This document shows, piece by piece, positions 1-6,832 of a DNA stretch of 20,350 nt. This DNA is from Planctomycetota bacterium (GTDB taxonomy: Bacteria > Planctomycetota > Brocadiia > Brocadiales > Bathyanammoxibiaceae). The stretch spans positions 1 through 20,350 of the forward strand of contig JAUVQR010000006.1 of assembly GCA_030598065.1 (NCBI GenBank), given 5' to 3'. The notes under the pieces were generated by a model. That model ran no database searches and had not been told where the DNA came from. It saw only the letters and a program-made list of their open reading frames with translations. How positions within the stretch are numbered: position 1 is the first letter of the stretch; each line of letters starts with the position of its first letter. The position numbers and the translations under genes are program-made.

Positions 1-2
1 GG

Positions 3-1805
3 TTCCACGCCCAGCCGATAGCGTGTCCCGACTGCGGTCCGCACGTTGAGTTGTGGGATTGCGACGGAAAAAGGTTGGCGGACAGAGGAGACGCTATGGC
101 GATGGCGGCCGAACTGATACTGCGAGGCAGGATTCTTGCCGTCAAGGGGCTTGGCGGATTTCTGCTGGTAGCGGACGCCACAGACGAAAAGACGGTTGCC
201 GAACTGAGAAAAAGAAAAAGACGGGAAGAAAAGCCGCTTGCTGTTTTGTTCCCCTCGCTCGATGTGACCAGGAGATACTGCGAGGTCTCGCCCATGGAGG
301 AGAGGCTGCTCACCTCTCCGGAGTCTCCCATAGTCCTGTTAAAGAAGCGCTGCGATAAAGGGAAAGGGCTGGCTGAGGCGGTAGCCCCCGGCAATCCGTA
401 CCTGGGCGCCATGTTACCCTACTCTCCGCTACATCTGATTCTTTCCGGAAAGACGGGAATTCCCCTGGTTGCCACCAGCGGCAACCTGACCGATGAGCCG
501 ATATGCATCGATAACTCTGAGGCCGTCCAGCGGCTCAGCGGCATCGCGGATTTCTTCCTGGTTCACACCAGGCCGATAGCCCGGTACGTTGACGACTCGG
601 TGGCCCGGGTGATTCTGGGCAGGGAGATGATTATGAGGCGCGCCAGGGGTTACGCGCCGCTGCCGATAAGACATTCCACAAAGAAAATGCCGCGCGTGAT
701 GGGCGTGGGCGGCCACCTGAAGAACAACATCGCCCTTTCATTGGGAAGGGACGTATTCGTCAGCCAGCACATTGGAGACCTGGAGACACTTGAGGCCAGA
801 GACGCCTTTTTGCAGGCAATCGCTGACCTGACCCGGTTGTTTGACTATCGGGCTGAGGTGGTGGCGTGTGACATGCACCCTGATTATTTTTCGACCGTGT
901 GGGCCCGCAAGAACGGCGCCCCGGTCATTCCGGTGCAGCACCACCATGCCCACATAGCCTCGTGCATGATGGAGAACGAGCTGGACGGACGGGTGTTGGG
1001 CGTGGCGTGGGACGGCACGGGTTACGGCACCGACGGCACCGTGTGGGGCGGTGAGTTCCTGCTGGCCGGTTACACCTCATTCGATAGGGTCGCCCACCTG
1101 AAGACGTTCAGGCTGCCGGGGTCCGAGCGGTCGGTGAAGGAGCCCCGGAGGAGCGCCCTGTCCGTGCTTTATGAGACATTCGAGGGCTTCGGCGGCGGGT
1201 TCGGGGATCTTTTGGAGAAAATCCCGACGCTGGCGTCGTTCGAGGATAAAGAGGCTGAACTGCTGCTGGAGATGATAAAGAAGGGAATTAACTCACCGGT
1301 CACCTCCAGCGCGGGCAGGCTGTTTGACGCCGTATCGTCCATTCTGGGCATAAGGCAAAGGGCCGGTTTTGAGGGGCAGGGCGCCATGGAGCTTGAGTTC
1401 AGGGCGTGCCACGATTTTCTGCCGGCGCCGCGCGCCACCGCCGGCGAATCATATGATTTTGCGGTGGACGACGGGAATACAAATGGGCCGATGGTGCTCG
1501 ATTGGAGACCGGTTATTTCCGCCATAATAGATGACCTGAACGGCGGTCAGGACACCGGCGTCATATCGTCAAGGTTCCACAACACCCTCTCCAGTATGAT
1601 AGTTGCGGTGGCCGGAAGGGTTCAGGTGGAGAAGGTGGTGTTGTCGGGAGGCTGTTTTCAAAACAAGTATCTGTTGGAGAGAACCGTGATGGAGCTTGAG
1701 AAGGAAGGTTTTGGGGTCTATACCCACCAGCGGGTGCCTACTAATGACGGCGGTATCTCCCTGGGCCAGGTGGCCGTGGCCGGACATATATGGAGGGATA
1801 GATGA
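3..1805 (+). CDS. hypF: Carbamoyltransferase HypF, 5'-truncated by window start
   Basis: HypF transfers the carbamoyl group of carbamoyl phosphate to the C-terminal Cys of HypE, the first step in making the CN ligands of [NiFe]-hydrogenase. The frame is open from base 3, so the gene starts before the window; the TTG at 51 is internal. The first visible residues, FHAQPIACPDCGPH, are the end of the HypF zinc-finger region. A YrdC/Sua5-like domain follows (about residues 35-220, including the VATSGN and DEPI motifs). Next comes the Kae1-like carbamoyltransferase domain with VQHHHAHIASCM, AWDGTGYGTDG, VVLSGGCFQNK and the C-terminal TNDGGISLGQ. The N-terminal acylphosphatase domain and most of the zinc finger are off-window; 600 of about 750-780 residues are present. 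hypC starts 1 base after the stop, indicating an operon. I am very sure of the identity. Confidence 0.97.
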   Translation, partial: FHAQPIACPDCGPHVELWDCDGKRLADRGDAMAMAAELILRGRILAVKGLGGFLLVADATDEKTVAELRKRKRREEKPLAVLFPSLDVTRRYCEVSPMEERLLTSPESPIVLLKKRCDKGKGLAEAVAPGNPYLGAMLPYSPLHLILSGKTGIPLVATSGNLTDEPICIDNSEAVQRLSGIADFFLVHTRPIARYVDDSVARVILGREMIMRRARGYAPLPIRHSTKKMPRVMGVGGHLKNNIALSLGRDVFVSQHIGDLETLEARDAFLQAIADLTRLFDYRAEVVACDMHPDYFSTVWARKNGAPVIPVQHHHAHIASCMMENELDGRVLGVAWDGTGYGTDGTVWGGEFLLAGYTSFDRVAHLKTFRLPGSERSVKEPRRSALSVLYETFEGFGGGFGDLLEKIPTLASFEDKEAELLLEMIKKGINSPVTSSAGRLFDAVSSILGIRQRAGFEGQGAMELEFRACHDFLPAPRATAGESYDFAVDDGNTNGPMVLDWRPVISAIIDDLNGGQDTGVISSRFHNTLSSMIVAVAGRVQVEKVVLSGGCFQNKYLLERTVMELEKEGFGVYTHQRVPTNDGGISLGQVAVAGHIWRDR

Positions 1806-1806
1806 G

Positions 1807-2034
1807 ATGTGTTTAGGTGTGCCGGGAAAAGTCATAAAGATAGAAGACAACGCGCTGGGGATGAGCATGGGCGTGGTTGATTTCGGCGGCGCGAAGAGAG
1901 AGACCTGCTTGGCCTATCTTGACGACGTGGAGGTGGGCGACTGGGTGCTGGTTCATATAGGTTTTGCGATAAGCAAGATAGACGAGGCAAGGGCGCAGGA
2001 CGCCTTCGACACGCTGAAAGAGATTGGGCTGTGA
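1807..2034 (+). CDS. hypC: Hydrogenase maturation chaperone HypC
   Basis: HypC is a small chaperone (75 aa here, normal size) that works with HypD to carry the Fe(CN)2CO precursor to the hydrogenase large subunit. The start is fixed by the family N-terminus MCLGVPGKV, in which Cys2 becomes the functional N-terminal residue after Met removal. The longer open frame back to 1696 would bury this Cys inside hypF and is rejected. A small OB-like beta-barrel follows, with VVDFGGAKR and VGDWVLVHIGFAIS. The start codon follows the hypF stop by 1 base, and the stop overlaps the hypD start by 4 bases (GTGA), so translation is probably coupled. Confidence 0.96.
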   Translation: MCLGVPGKVIKIEDNALGMSMGVVDFGGAKRETCLAYLDDVEVGDWVLVHIGFAISKIDEARAQDAFDTLKEIGL

Positions 2035-3116
2035 GATACGTTGACGAGTACAGGGATTCCGAGCCGGTACAGAAATACGTGAAGGCGATTGCCGACACGG
2101 TAAAGAGTGAATGGTCCATCATGGAGGTCTGCGGCGGCCAGACCCACAACATAATAAAGTTCGGTATAGACACGCTGCTGCCTGGCAAGATAACGCTGTT
2201 ACACGGTCCGGGTTGCCCGGTCTGCGTGACGCCGGTAGAGGCGCTTGACAGGGCCGTGCATATAGCGTCGCTACCGGACGTAATATTTTGTTCGTTTGGG
2301 GACATGCTTCGCGTGCCGGGTTCCAGGAAAAACCTCATCACAAGCCGCGCGGAGGGAGCGGACGTAAGGATACTTTATTCCCCCCTCGACGCCATAAAGA
2401 TAGCCCAGGAATCGCCGGAGAAGAAGGTGGTCTTCTTTTCGGTGGGCTTTGAGACGACGGCCCCTGCCGTTGCCATGGCCATACTGCAGGCCGAGAAGCA
2501 GGACGTGACGAATTTCTCTGCGCTGGTGGCGCACGTGCTGGTGCCGCCCGCGCTGGAGGCATTACTGTCTACCCCAAATATCGTGCTCAACGGCTTTCTG
2601 GCACCGGGCCACGTCAGCACGGTGATAGGGCAGGCCGGCTATGAAAGGATTACGGAGGAGTATAACGTGCCCATAGTGATAACTGGTTTTGAACCCCTGG
2701 ACATCCTCTTCGGTGTCTATAAGCTGGTGAAACAACTGGAAGAGGGCCGGTGTGAGGTTGAGAACGCCTACGGCAGGTCCGCAAGGGCGGACGGGAACGT
2801 GCTGGCCCAAAAGGCGGTTGACGAGGTCTTTGAGGTGGCGGACAAGAAATGGAGGGGCATCGGGGTGATTCCGAAGAGCGGTCTGGCGTTACGACAGTCT
2901 TACCGGAGGTTTGACGCCGAGAAGATTTTCAACATAGAAGGCCTCAGAGTCGAGGAACCTACCGAGTGCATAGCGGGTTACGTGCTTCAGGGACTCAGGA
3001 AGCCGAACGAATGCCCGGCTTTTGGCGTTAAATGCACGCCACAGTCCCCCCTCGGCGCGCCGATGGTCTCAACCGAGGGCGCGTGTGCCGCATATTTCAA
3101 CTACAGGAGGGTGTAG
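2031..3116 (+). CDS. hypD: Hydrogenase maturation protein HypD ([4Fe-4S])
   Basis: HypD is the iron-sulfur scaffold on which, with HypC, the Fe(CN)2CO unit of [NiFe]-hydrogenases is assembled. The 361-aa product is of usual length. Signature motifs are MEVCGGQTH (Cys34), HGPGCPVCVTP (Cys62 and Cys65, a redox-active CxxC), FFSVGFETTAPA, and a C-terminal Cys-rich region with ECIAGYVLQG, CPAFGVKC and GACAAYF, which holds the Fe-S cluster ligands. The GTG start overlaps the hypC stop by 4 bases. The hypE ribosome-binding site lies inside its last codons, so hypC-D-E are very probably translated from one mRNA. Confidence 0.97.
   Translation: MRYVDEYRDSEPVQKYVKAIADTVKSEWSIMEVCGGQTHNIIKFGIDTLLPGKITLLHGPGCPVCVTPVEALDRAVHIASLPDVIFCSFGDMLRVPGSRKNLITSRAEGADVRILYSPLDAIKIAQESPEKKVVFFSVGFETTAPAVAMAILQAEKQDVTNFSALVAHVLVPPALEALLSTPNIVLNGFLAPGHVSTVIGQAGYERITEEYNVPIVITGFEPLDILFGVYKLVKQLEEGRCEVENAYGRSARADGNVLAQKAVDEVFEVADKKWRGIGVIPKSGLALRQSYRRFDAEKIFNIEGLRVEEPTECIAGYVLQGLRKPNECPAFGVKCTPQSPLGAPMVSTEGACAAYFNYRRV
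3105..3110 (+). promoter_or_regulatory. Shine-Dalgarno site that fixes the hypE start
   Basis: A consensus AGGAGG lies 8 bases before a TTG at 3119, inside the final codons of hypD. It supports TTG 3119 as the hypE start rather than the ATG at 3032, which lies 85 bases inside hypD and would add a non-homologous leader. Confidence 0.8.
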
Positions 3117-3118
3117 CG

Positions 3119-4168
3119 TTGAGTGGTCCTGAGCCTTCATGTCCCGCCCCGTTCTCCGATGGAGATAAAGTAACCCTTGCGCACGGCAGCGGCGGCATCC
3201 CGTCAGCCGAACTGGTAAGCAAGCTGTTTGTCCCCGCGCTCGGTAACGACTATCTGCGACTGCTTCATGATGGGGCCGTCTTTGAGCTGGACGGGGCGAA
3301 GCTGGCGTTTACGACGGATTCATTTGTGGTAAAGCCGATATTCTTTCCCGGCGGTGACATCGGCAGCCTGTCGGTGCACGGCACGGTGAACGACCTGGCG
3401 ATGTGCGGGGCCCGGCCGGTGATGCTCAGCCTCTCGTTTATTATAGAAGAGGGTTTTTCTATGGCTGAACTGTCTACCATAGTCGAGTCCGTATCGAGAG
3501 CCTGTAAGGACGCGGGGGCGATGGTTGTAACGGGCGACACAAAAGTGGTGGAGAAGGGCGGAGCGGACGGCATCTACATAAACACCGCCGGGGTCGGAGT
3601 GGTTGAGTACAATGGCATCTCGCCCGGGGCCGTCAGGGCGGGGGACGGTATAATCCTTAGCGGCGCCATAGGTCTTCACGGGATGGCCGTCATGGTCACC
3701 AGGGAGGGGCTCAATCTTGAGACCGGCATTGAGAGCGACTCCGCCCCCCTGTGGGGCCCCGTGGAGAAAGTCCTGAAGTCCGGCGCCGACGTCCACTGTC
3801 TCAGGGACGCGACCCGTGGCGGCCTGTCATCCGTCCTGAACGAGATAGCCGGCGCCGCCGGCGCGGGCATAGAGATATGGGAGGACAGCATACCCGTCCC
3901 GGAACCTGTCAGGGGGGCCTGCGAGATACTGGGGCTTGATCCACTATATATAGCAAATGAGGGACGGTTCCTGGCGTTTATAGACCCCGGCGATGACGGT
4001 GTGGAGAAAGCCCTTGACGCCCTGGGCTCACACCCGCTGGGCCGGGAGGCCGTCGAGATAGGGCGGGTGACGGAGGACCACAAAGGCACTGTCGTGCTGA
4101 AGACGTCCATCGGCGGCAGGCGGGTGGTGCCGATGGCCTCTGGCGAGCTGCTGCCCAGGATTTGCTAA
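3119..4168 (+). CDS. hypE: Hydrogenase maturation protein HypE
   Basis: HypE (PurM/ThiL-like ATPase fold) dehydrates the thiocarboxamide that HypF makes on its C-terminal Cys, giving the thiocyanate that supplies CN to the HypC-HypD iron. The product is 349 aa. The family opening VTLAHGSGG is seen near residue 18. It continues with FTTDSFVVKPIFFPGGDIG, VHGTVNDLAMCGARP, MVVTGDTKVVEKG and LRDATRGGLSSVLNE, and ends in PRIC with the essential terminal Cys349. The start is TTG, set 8 bases after a consensus AGGAGG and 2 bases after the hypD stop. It closes the hypF-C-D-E set; hypA and hypB are not in the window. Confidence 0.96.
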   Translation: MSGPEPSCPAPFSDGDKVTLAHGSGGIPSAELVSKLFVPALGNDYLRLLHDGAVFELDGAKLAFTTDSFVVKPIFFPGGDIGSLSVHGTVNDLAMCGARPVMLSLSFIIEEGFSMAELSTIVESVSRACKDAGAMVVTGDTKVVEKGGADGIYINTAGVGVVEYNGISPGAVRAGDGIILSGAIGLHGMAVMVTREGLNLETGIESDSAPLWGPVEKVLKSGADVHCLRDATRGGLSSVLNEIAGAAGAGIEIWEDSIPVPEPVRGACEILGLDPLYIANEGRFLAFIDPGDDGVEKALDALGSHPLGREAVEIGRVTEDHKGTVVLKTSIGGRRVVPMASGELLPRIC

Positions 4169-4191
4169 AGATGTGCTGAAGATTTGCTGAG
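4159..4191 (+). repeat. Three imperfect 11-bp tandem units over the hypE stop
   Basis: The units GATTTGCTAAA, GATGTGCTGAA and GATTTGCTGAG run in tandem. The first includes the last codons and stop (TAA 4166-4168) of hypE. They look like local slippage duplication of the gene's 3' end. No function is evident. Confidence 0.55.
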
Positions 4192-4280
4192 CACAGGATA
4201 AGATGGGTCTAAAACCAGCCGTCATACCTCCGTGTCGCTTCCTTCATAACGCCTGAGGCAAATGCCGACCCCCATTTAAA

Positions 4281-4308
4281 TTGACTTTTGCGAGGCGAAG
4301 GCTAAAAT
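4281..4308 (+). promoter_or_regulatory. Sigma70-like promoter for argC
   Basis: A -35 element TTGACT (4281-4286) and a -10 element TAAAAT (4303-4308) each match the consensus in 5 of 6 positions, with a 16-base spacer. Transcription would begin near 4315, leaving a leader of about 43 bases before the argC TTG. No attenuator-like fold or arginine-operator pattern was recognised between them. Confidence 0.6.
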
Positions 4309-4357
4309 TGGCCTGAGTATCTTTCGCCAGGTCGCTAAGTCAAGGAGAGACAAAAAA

Positions 4358-5365
4358 TTGAAGGTGGGGATAGCCGGCGCCACGGCATATACAAGTCTTG
4401 AACTTATCAAGCTATTGCTGCACCACCCGGAGGTTGAGATAGTTTACCTGGGTACAAGGAGGGAGGGGAATCCGCCCATATCGCAAATCTTTCCGTCCCT
4501 TGCGCGACAGATTGACCAGCCGATGGCCGGCCTTGAGCCGGATGACATCCCGAAAGGGGTCAAGCTGATATTTGTCACGCTTCCGCCTACCGTGGCGATG
4601 CAGTACGTGCCTAAATATCTCAAGGCCGGGTACAGGGTGATAGATTTCAGCGCCGACTATCGCATAAAAGACGCGGACGTATATGAGAAGTGGTACAAGA
4701 CACCCCACACCGACCCGGACGGGCTGAAAAGGGCGGTCTACGGCCTGCCCGAACTCTTCAGGAAGGAGATAAGGAGGACGAAGCTGGTCGCAAACCCCGG
4801 CTGCTACCCCGTCTCCGTCATTCTGGCGCTGGCGCCGCTCCTTGCCAGGGAGTTGATAGAGCACAGGGACATAATCGCCGACTCAAAGTCCGGCGTCTCA
4901 GGGCGGGGCAGGGACGTTTCGGAGCAGTCCATGTACTGCGAGCGCAATGAGAACGTTGAGGCCTACGGCGTGGGCGGCCACCGCCACCTACCTGAGATGG
5001 AAGAGGTCCTGGAACGCGCCACCGGTACAAGGACACGTATAACCTTCACCCCGCACCTGGTGCCGATGGACCGCGGGCTGCTCTCGACCACGTACGCGCG
5101 GCTGAAGGCGCTGAACACCAGCGAGGCCGTGACCGACAAGCTGCGAAATTTCTATAAGGACGAGATATTCGTGCGCGTAAAAGAGCCCGGACAGCCGCCC
5201 TCGACAAAGGACGTGGTAGGGACCAACTTTTGCGACATCTCCGCCCATGTGGTGGAGAACAGGGTGGTGGTAATCTCCGCCATAGATAATCTATTAAAGG
5301 GCGCCTCCGGCGTCGCCGTCCAGAACATGAACGTCATGTTCGGGTTCCCGGAACGGCTTGTTTAG
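4358..5365 (+). CDS. argC: N-acetyl-gamma-glutamyl-phosphate reductase ArgC
   Basis: ArgC makes N-acetylglutamate 5-semialdehyde with NADPH, the third step of arginine (ornithine) synthesis. The protein has 335 aa, near the family norm. The N-terminal Rossmann segment is GIAGATAYTSLELIKLL (in place of the usual GxxGYTG). The catalytic Cys lies in ANPGCYPVSVILAL (about residue 149). SGVSGRGR, GVGGHRHLPEM and FTPHLVPMDRGLL follow. The start is TTG, 10 bases after AAGGAG (4342-4347), and the downstream protein begins at a normal ArgC N-terminus. No other arg gene is nearby, so it is transcribed apart from the rest of the pathway, probably from the promoter at 4281-4308. Confidence 0.95.
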   Translation: MKVGIAGATAYTSLELIKLLLHHPEVEIVYLGTRREGNPPISQIFPSLARQIDQPMAGLEPDDIPKGVKLIFVTLPPTVAMQYVPKYLKAGYRVIDFSADYRIKDADVYEKWYKTPHTDPDGLKRAVYGLPELFRKEIRRTKLVANPGCYPVSVILALAPLLARELIEHRDIIADSKSGVSGRGRDVSEQSMYCERNENVEAYGVGGHRHLPEMEEVLERATGTRTRITFTPHLVPMDRGLLSTTYARLKALNTSEAVTDKLRNFYKDEIFVRVKEPGQPPSTKDVVGTNFCDISAHVVENRVVVISAIDNLLKGASGVAVQNMNVMFGFPERLV

Positions 5366-5397
5366 TTAGCTTTCGATAGAAAGTCGCTGAATTAATA

Positions 5398-6021
5398 GTG
5401 CCACTACCTGAGTTCATAACGGCAATACTTCCTAAAATAAGCTACGATATCTTAAAGAAAATAATAACCTCTTTGTTTTCAAGAGGCATTGTTCTTGATT
5501 TTGTAGAACCGTGCCCAGTAGAGATATTTGCTGCGGCTTTAAGCTATGATATGCCATCTAAAATAGGCATACCTCTGAGATTTATTGTTTTGAACAATGG
5601 CAAAGAACATAATTATCTTCAAGAAATAACTGTAAAATTACATGGTTTAGAGAACGTTGGGTGGGATGGTCGGTTTGGCGAACTCAGTGAGAGTAACACT
5701 TCTAAAAGTATAGAGTTGCCGAGACCCTTTTATCCTGGAGAACGACTGGATGTTCGCCTAAAAGGACAGATATTTGTTAAGCATAGTGATGCTCATAAAT
5801 TTGCTGAGGAATTTTGTGGGCTGAGGGACAAGCATGTGGGAATTAAACTTGTGTATACTGTCAGGGAAGGGCATAAGACAAAAACCAGAGAATTAGAAAA
5901 AGGCAACATAGATTTTTACAGAAGATTTCACCCTCACTACATATTAAGTCTGTGTGGCAGTTGTGGTAACGAAAAAATAGCCGGTCTTCTAAAAAAAGTA
6001 TTGCTGGATAAAAAAATATAG
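5398..6021 (+). CDS. Hypothetical protein, AT-rich gene
   Basis: I do not recognise this 207-aa protein. Its N-terminus is an amphipathic or hydrophobic stretch (residues 1-35). The centre (about 45-170) alternates short hydrophobic strands (IPLRFIVLNNG, YLQEITVKLHG, ERLDVRLKGQIFV, VGIKLVYTVREG), suggesting a beta-sandwich of Ig or arrestin type; that fold is inference. The C-terminus carries CGSCGNEK, a short Cys pair. The GTG start lacks a clear Shine-Dalgarno, so the exact start is uncertain. Base composition is strikingly AT-rich (sampled 60-base lines have about 35-40% GC, against over 60% in argC). Together with the adjacent toxin-antitoxin pair this suggests horizontal acquisition. Confidence 0.7.
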   Translation: MPLPEFITAILPKISYDILKKIITSLFSRGIVLDFVEPCPVEIFAAALSYDMPSKIGIPLRFIVLNNGKEHNYLQEITVKLHGLENVGWDGRFGELSESNTSKSIELPRPFYPGERLDVRLKGQIFVKHSDAHKFAEEFCGLRDKHVGIKLVYTVREGHKTKTRELEKGNIDFYRRFHPHYILSLCGSCGNEKIAGLLKKVLLDKKI

Positions 6022-6098
6022 CTTAGTTACTTTTCTTCGTAGAGCCAAAGATTAGGGATAAATGTTTTTAGGCTTTGCGGCAGCTTTTGTATTGTATC

Positions 6099-6362
6099 TT
6101 AACGATAAGCCTCACGCCTGTGAGCGACCCTAAAGACCAGCACGGTGTTGCTGTCTTTAACAATCTCATAAAGGATACGGTGGTCTCCTACCCTTAGCCT
6201 GTATTGTGCTTCCGCTCCGACTAGCTTTTTTGATCCCCATGGTCTAGGCGATTCATCTAGACTGCGCAATGCCTTTAATATTCTATCCCGTGCCTTAAAT
6301 TCTAGCCGATCTAGATCCCTTACGGCAGCCGGCCTTAGGAGTACTTTATACCTGTCCGTCAC
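6099..6362 (-). CDS. RelE/ParE-family toxin
   Basis: This 87-aa protein has the compact RelE/ParE fold pattern. It has KVLLRPAAVRDLDRL at the N-terminus, a helix with KALRSLDESPRPWGSKKL, and the diagnostic end YRLRVGDHRILYEIVKDSNTVLVFRVAHRREAYR, read here as separate beta strands with conserved Arg, His and Tyr. RelE-type members cleave ribosome-bound mRNA, while ParE members poison gyrase; the HRREAYR ending favours the RelE side, but I would not fix it. The GTG start overlaps the stop of the upstream antitoxin gene by 4 bases (GTGA), the usual coupled order. It converges on the hypothetical gene ending at 6021. Confidence 0.9.
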   Translation of the reverse strand: MTDRYKVLLRPAAVRDLDRLEFKARDRILKALRSLDESPRPWGSKKLVGAEAQYRLRVGDHRILYEIVKDSNTVLVFRVAHRREAYR

Positions 6363-6562
6363 GCCTTTTTCTCTAGATACTCTTTTAGAGGCACGTCCTC
6401 CCCTGGCTCCTTTCTTGCCTGTTCTATGAGCGCCAGATCAATGAGGCCTTCCTTGAATTCAGGGTCTTTTAGCATCTTTGCCAGCAGGGCGTCTTTCTGC
6501 TTGCGATTGAGGCTTTTAAAAGCCGTATAAAAGACATCTGCGGTGGCTTCTTTAATAGTCAC
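6359..6562 (-). CDS. Antitoxin of the RelE/ParE-type pair
   Basis: This 67-aa protein lies just before and overlaps the toxin gene. The N-terminal half (about residues 1-45) looks helical and could bind DNA. The acidic C-terminal tail (EQARKEPGEDVPLKEYLEKK) resembles toxin-wrapping tails of small RelB-type antitoxins. The exact family is uncertain. The GTG start has an AAAGGG Shine-Dalgarno about 6-7 bases upstream on the minus strand. It is first in a two-gene operon with its own strong promoter (6612-6639) flanked by a matching inverted repeat, consistent with autoregulation. Confidence 0.82.
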   Translation of the reverse strand: MTIKEATADVFYTAFKSLNRKQKDALLAKMLKDPEFKEGLIDLALIEQARKEPGEDVPLKEYLEKKA

Positions 6563-6611
6563 TTTTTTGCCCTTTCGTAAGCTACTTAGGGAGTCTCAGC
6601 TAATTGTCCAC

Positions 6612-6639
6612 AATATACAGGTATACGGGAGTATGTCAA
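6612..6639 (-). promoter_or_regulatory. Promoter of the toxin-antitoxin operon
   Basis: On the minus strand a perfect -35 TTGACA (6634-6639) is followed after 16 bases by TATATT (6612-6617), which matches the -10 consensus in 5 of 6 positions. Transcription should start near 6605, giving a leader of about 43 bases before the antitoxin GTG. Confidence 0.75.
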
Positions 6640-6667
6640 TATAACACGGGACTGTTCTTGTATACCT
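6619..6667. promoter_or_regulatory. Candidate antitoxin operator: inverted AGGTATAC sites
   Basis: AGGTATAC at 6619-6626 lies inside the -35/-10 spacer of the toxin-antitoxin promoter, and its exact inverse GTATACCT lies at 6660-6667, upstream of the -35. Each contains the self-palindrome GTATAC. The placement over the promoter fits binding by the antitoxin or toxin-antitoxin complex. The role is inferred from position and symmetry only. Confidence 0.5.
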
Positions 6668-6688
6668 ACGAGTAACGCATCAAAGTCC

Positions 6689-6717
6689 TTGACACGCTAC
6701 GGGCAATTCTGTAGCAT
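6689..6717 (+). promoter_or_regulatory. Sigma70-like promoter for gltX
   Basis: A perfect -35 TTGACA (6689-6694) and a -10-like TAGCAT (6712-6717, 4 of 6 matches including the key first, second and last bases) are separated by exactly 17 bases. Transcription would start near 6724, about 109 bases before the gltX ATG. It diverges from the toxin-antitoxin promoter, with the two -35 boxes about 50 bases apart. Confidence 0.6.
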
Positions 6718-6720
6718 ATC

Positions 6721-6734
6721 TGCCAAAGTTGGCA
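6721..6734. promoter_or_regulatory. Palindrome over the predicted gltX start site
   Basis: TGCCAA-AG-TTGGCA is an exact 14-bp palindrome that begins 4 bases after the -10 box, where transcription should begin. A two-base loop is too tight for a good RNA hairpin, so a protein-binding operator is the more natural reading. No regulator gene is adjacent. Confidence 0.4.
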
Positions 6735-6832
6735 AGGCTTAGGATGACCCGCGTAGAAATATCCAGAAGTCCCGTATCGGTCCCTTAGATCCCTGGAAAT
6801 TACCCAACACTTCCCAGACTCAAGGCATTAAC

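Noticed and set aside
1696..1806. Longer hypC beginning at 1696
   Set aside because: It would bury the essential N-terminal MCLGVPGKV and lies inside hypF; ATG 1807 is the family start.
3032..3118. Longer hypE beginning at 3032
   Set aside because: The extra residues are out-of-frame hypD sequence with no HypE homology, and a consensus AGGAGG serves TTG 3119.
3320..3796. 158-codon minus-strand frame in hypE
   Set aside because: It is a shadow of a high-GC gene, with no ribosome-binding site and no recognised motif.
6022..6098. Bidirectional terminator between the hypothetical gene and the toxin
   Set aside because: The only pairing (CAAAG/CTTTG) is short with a long loop and no proper T-run.
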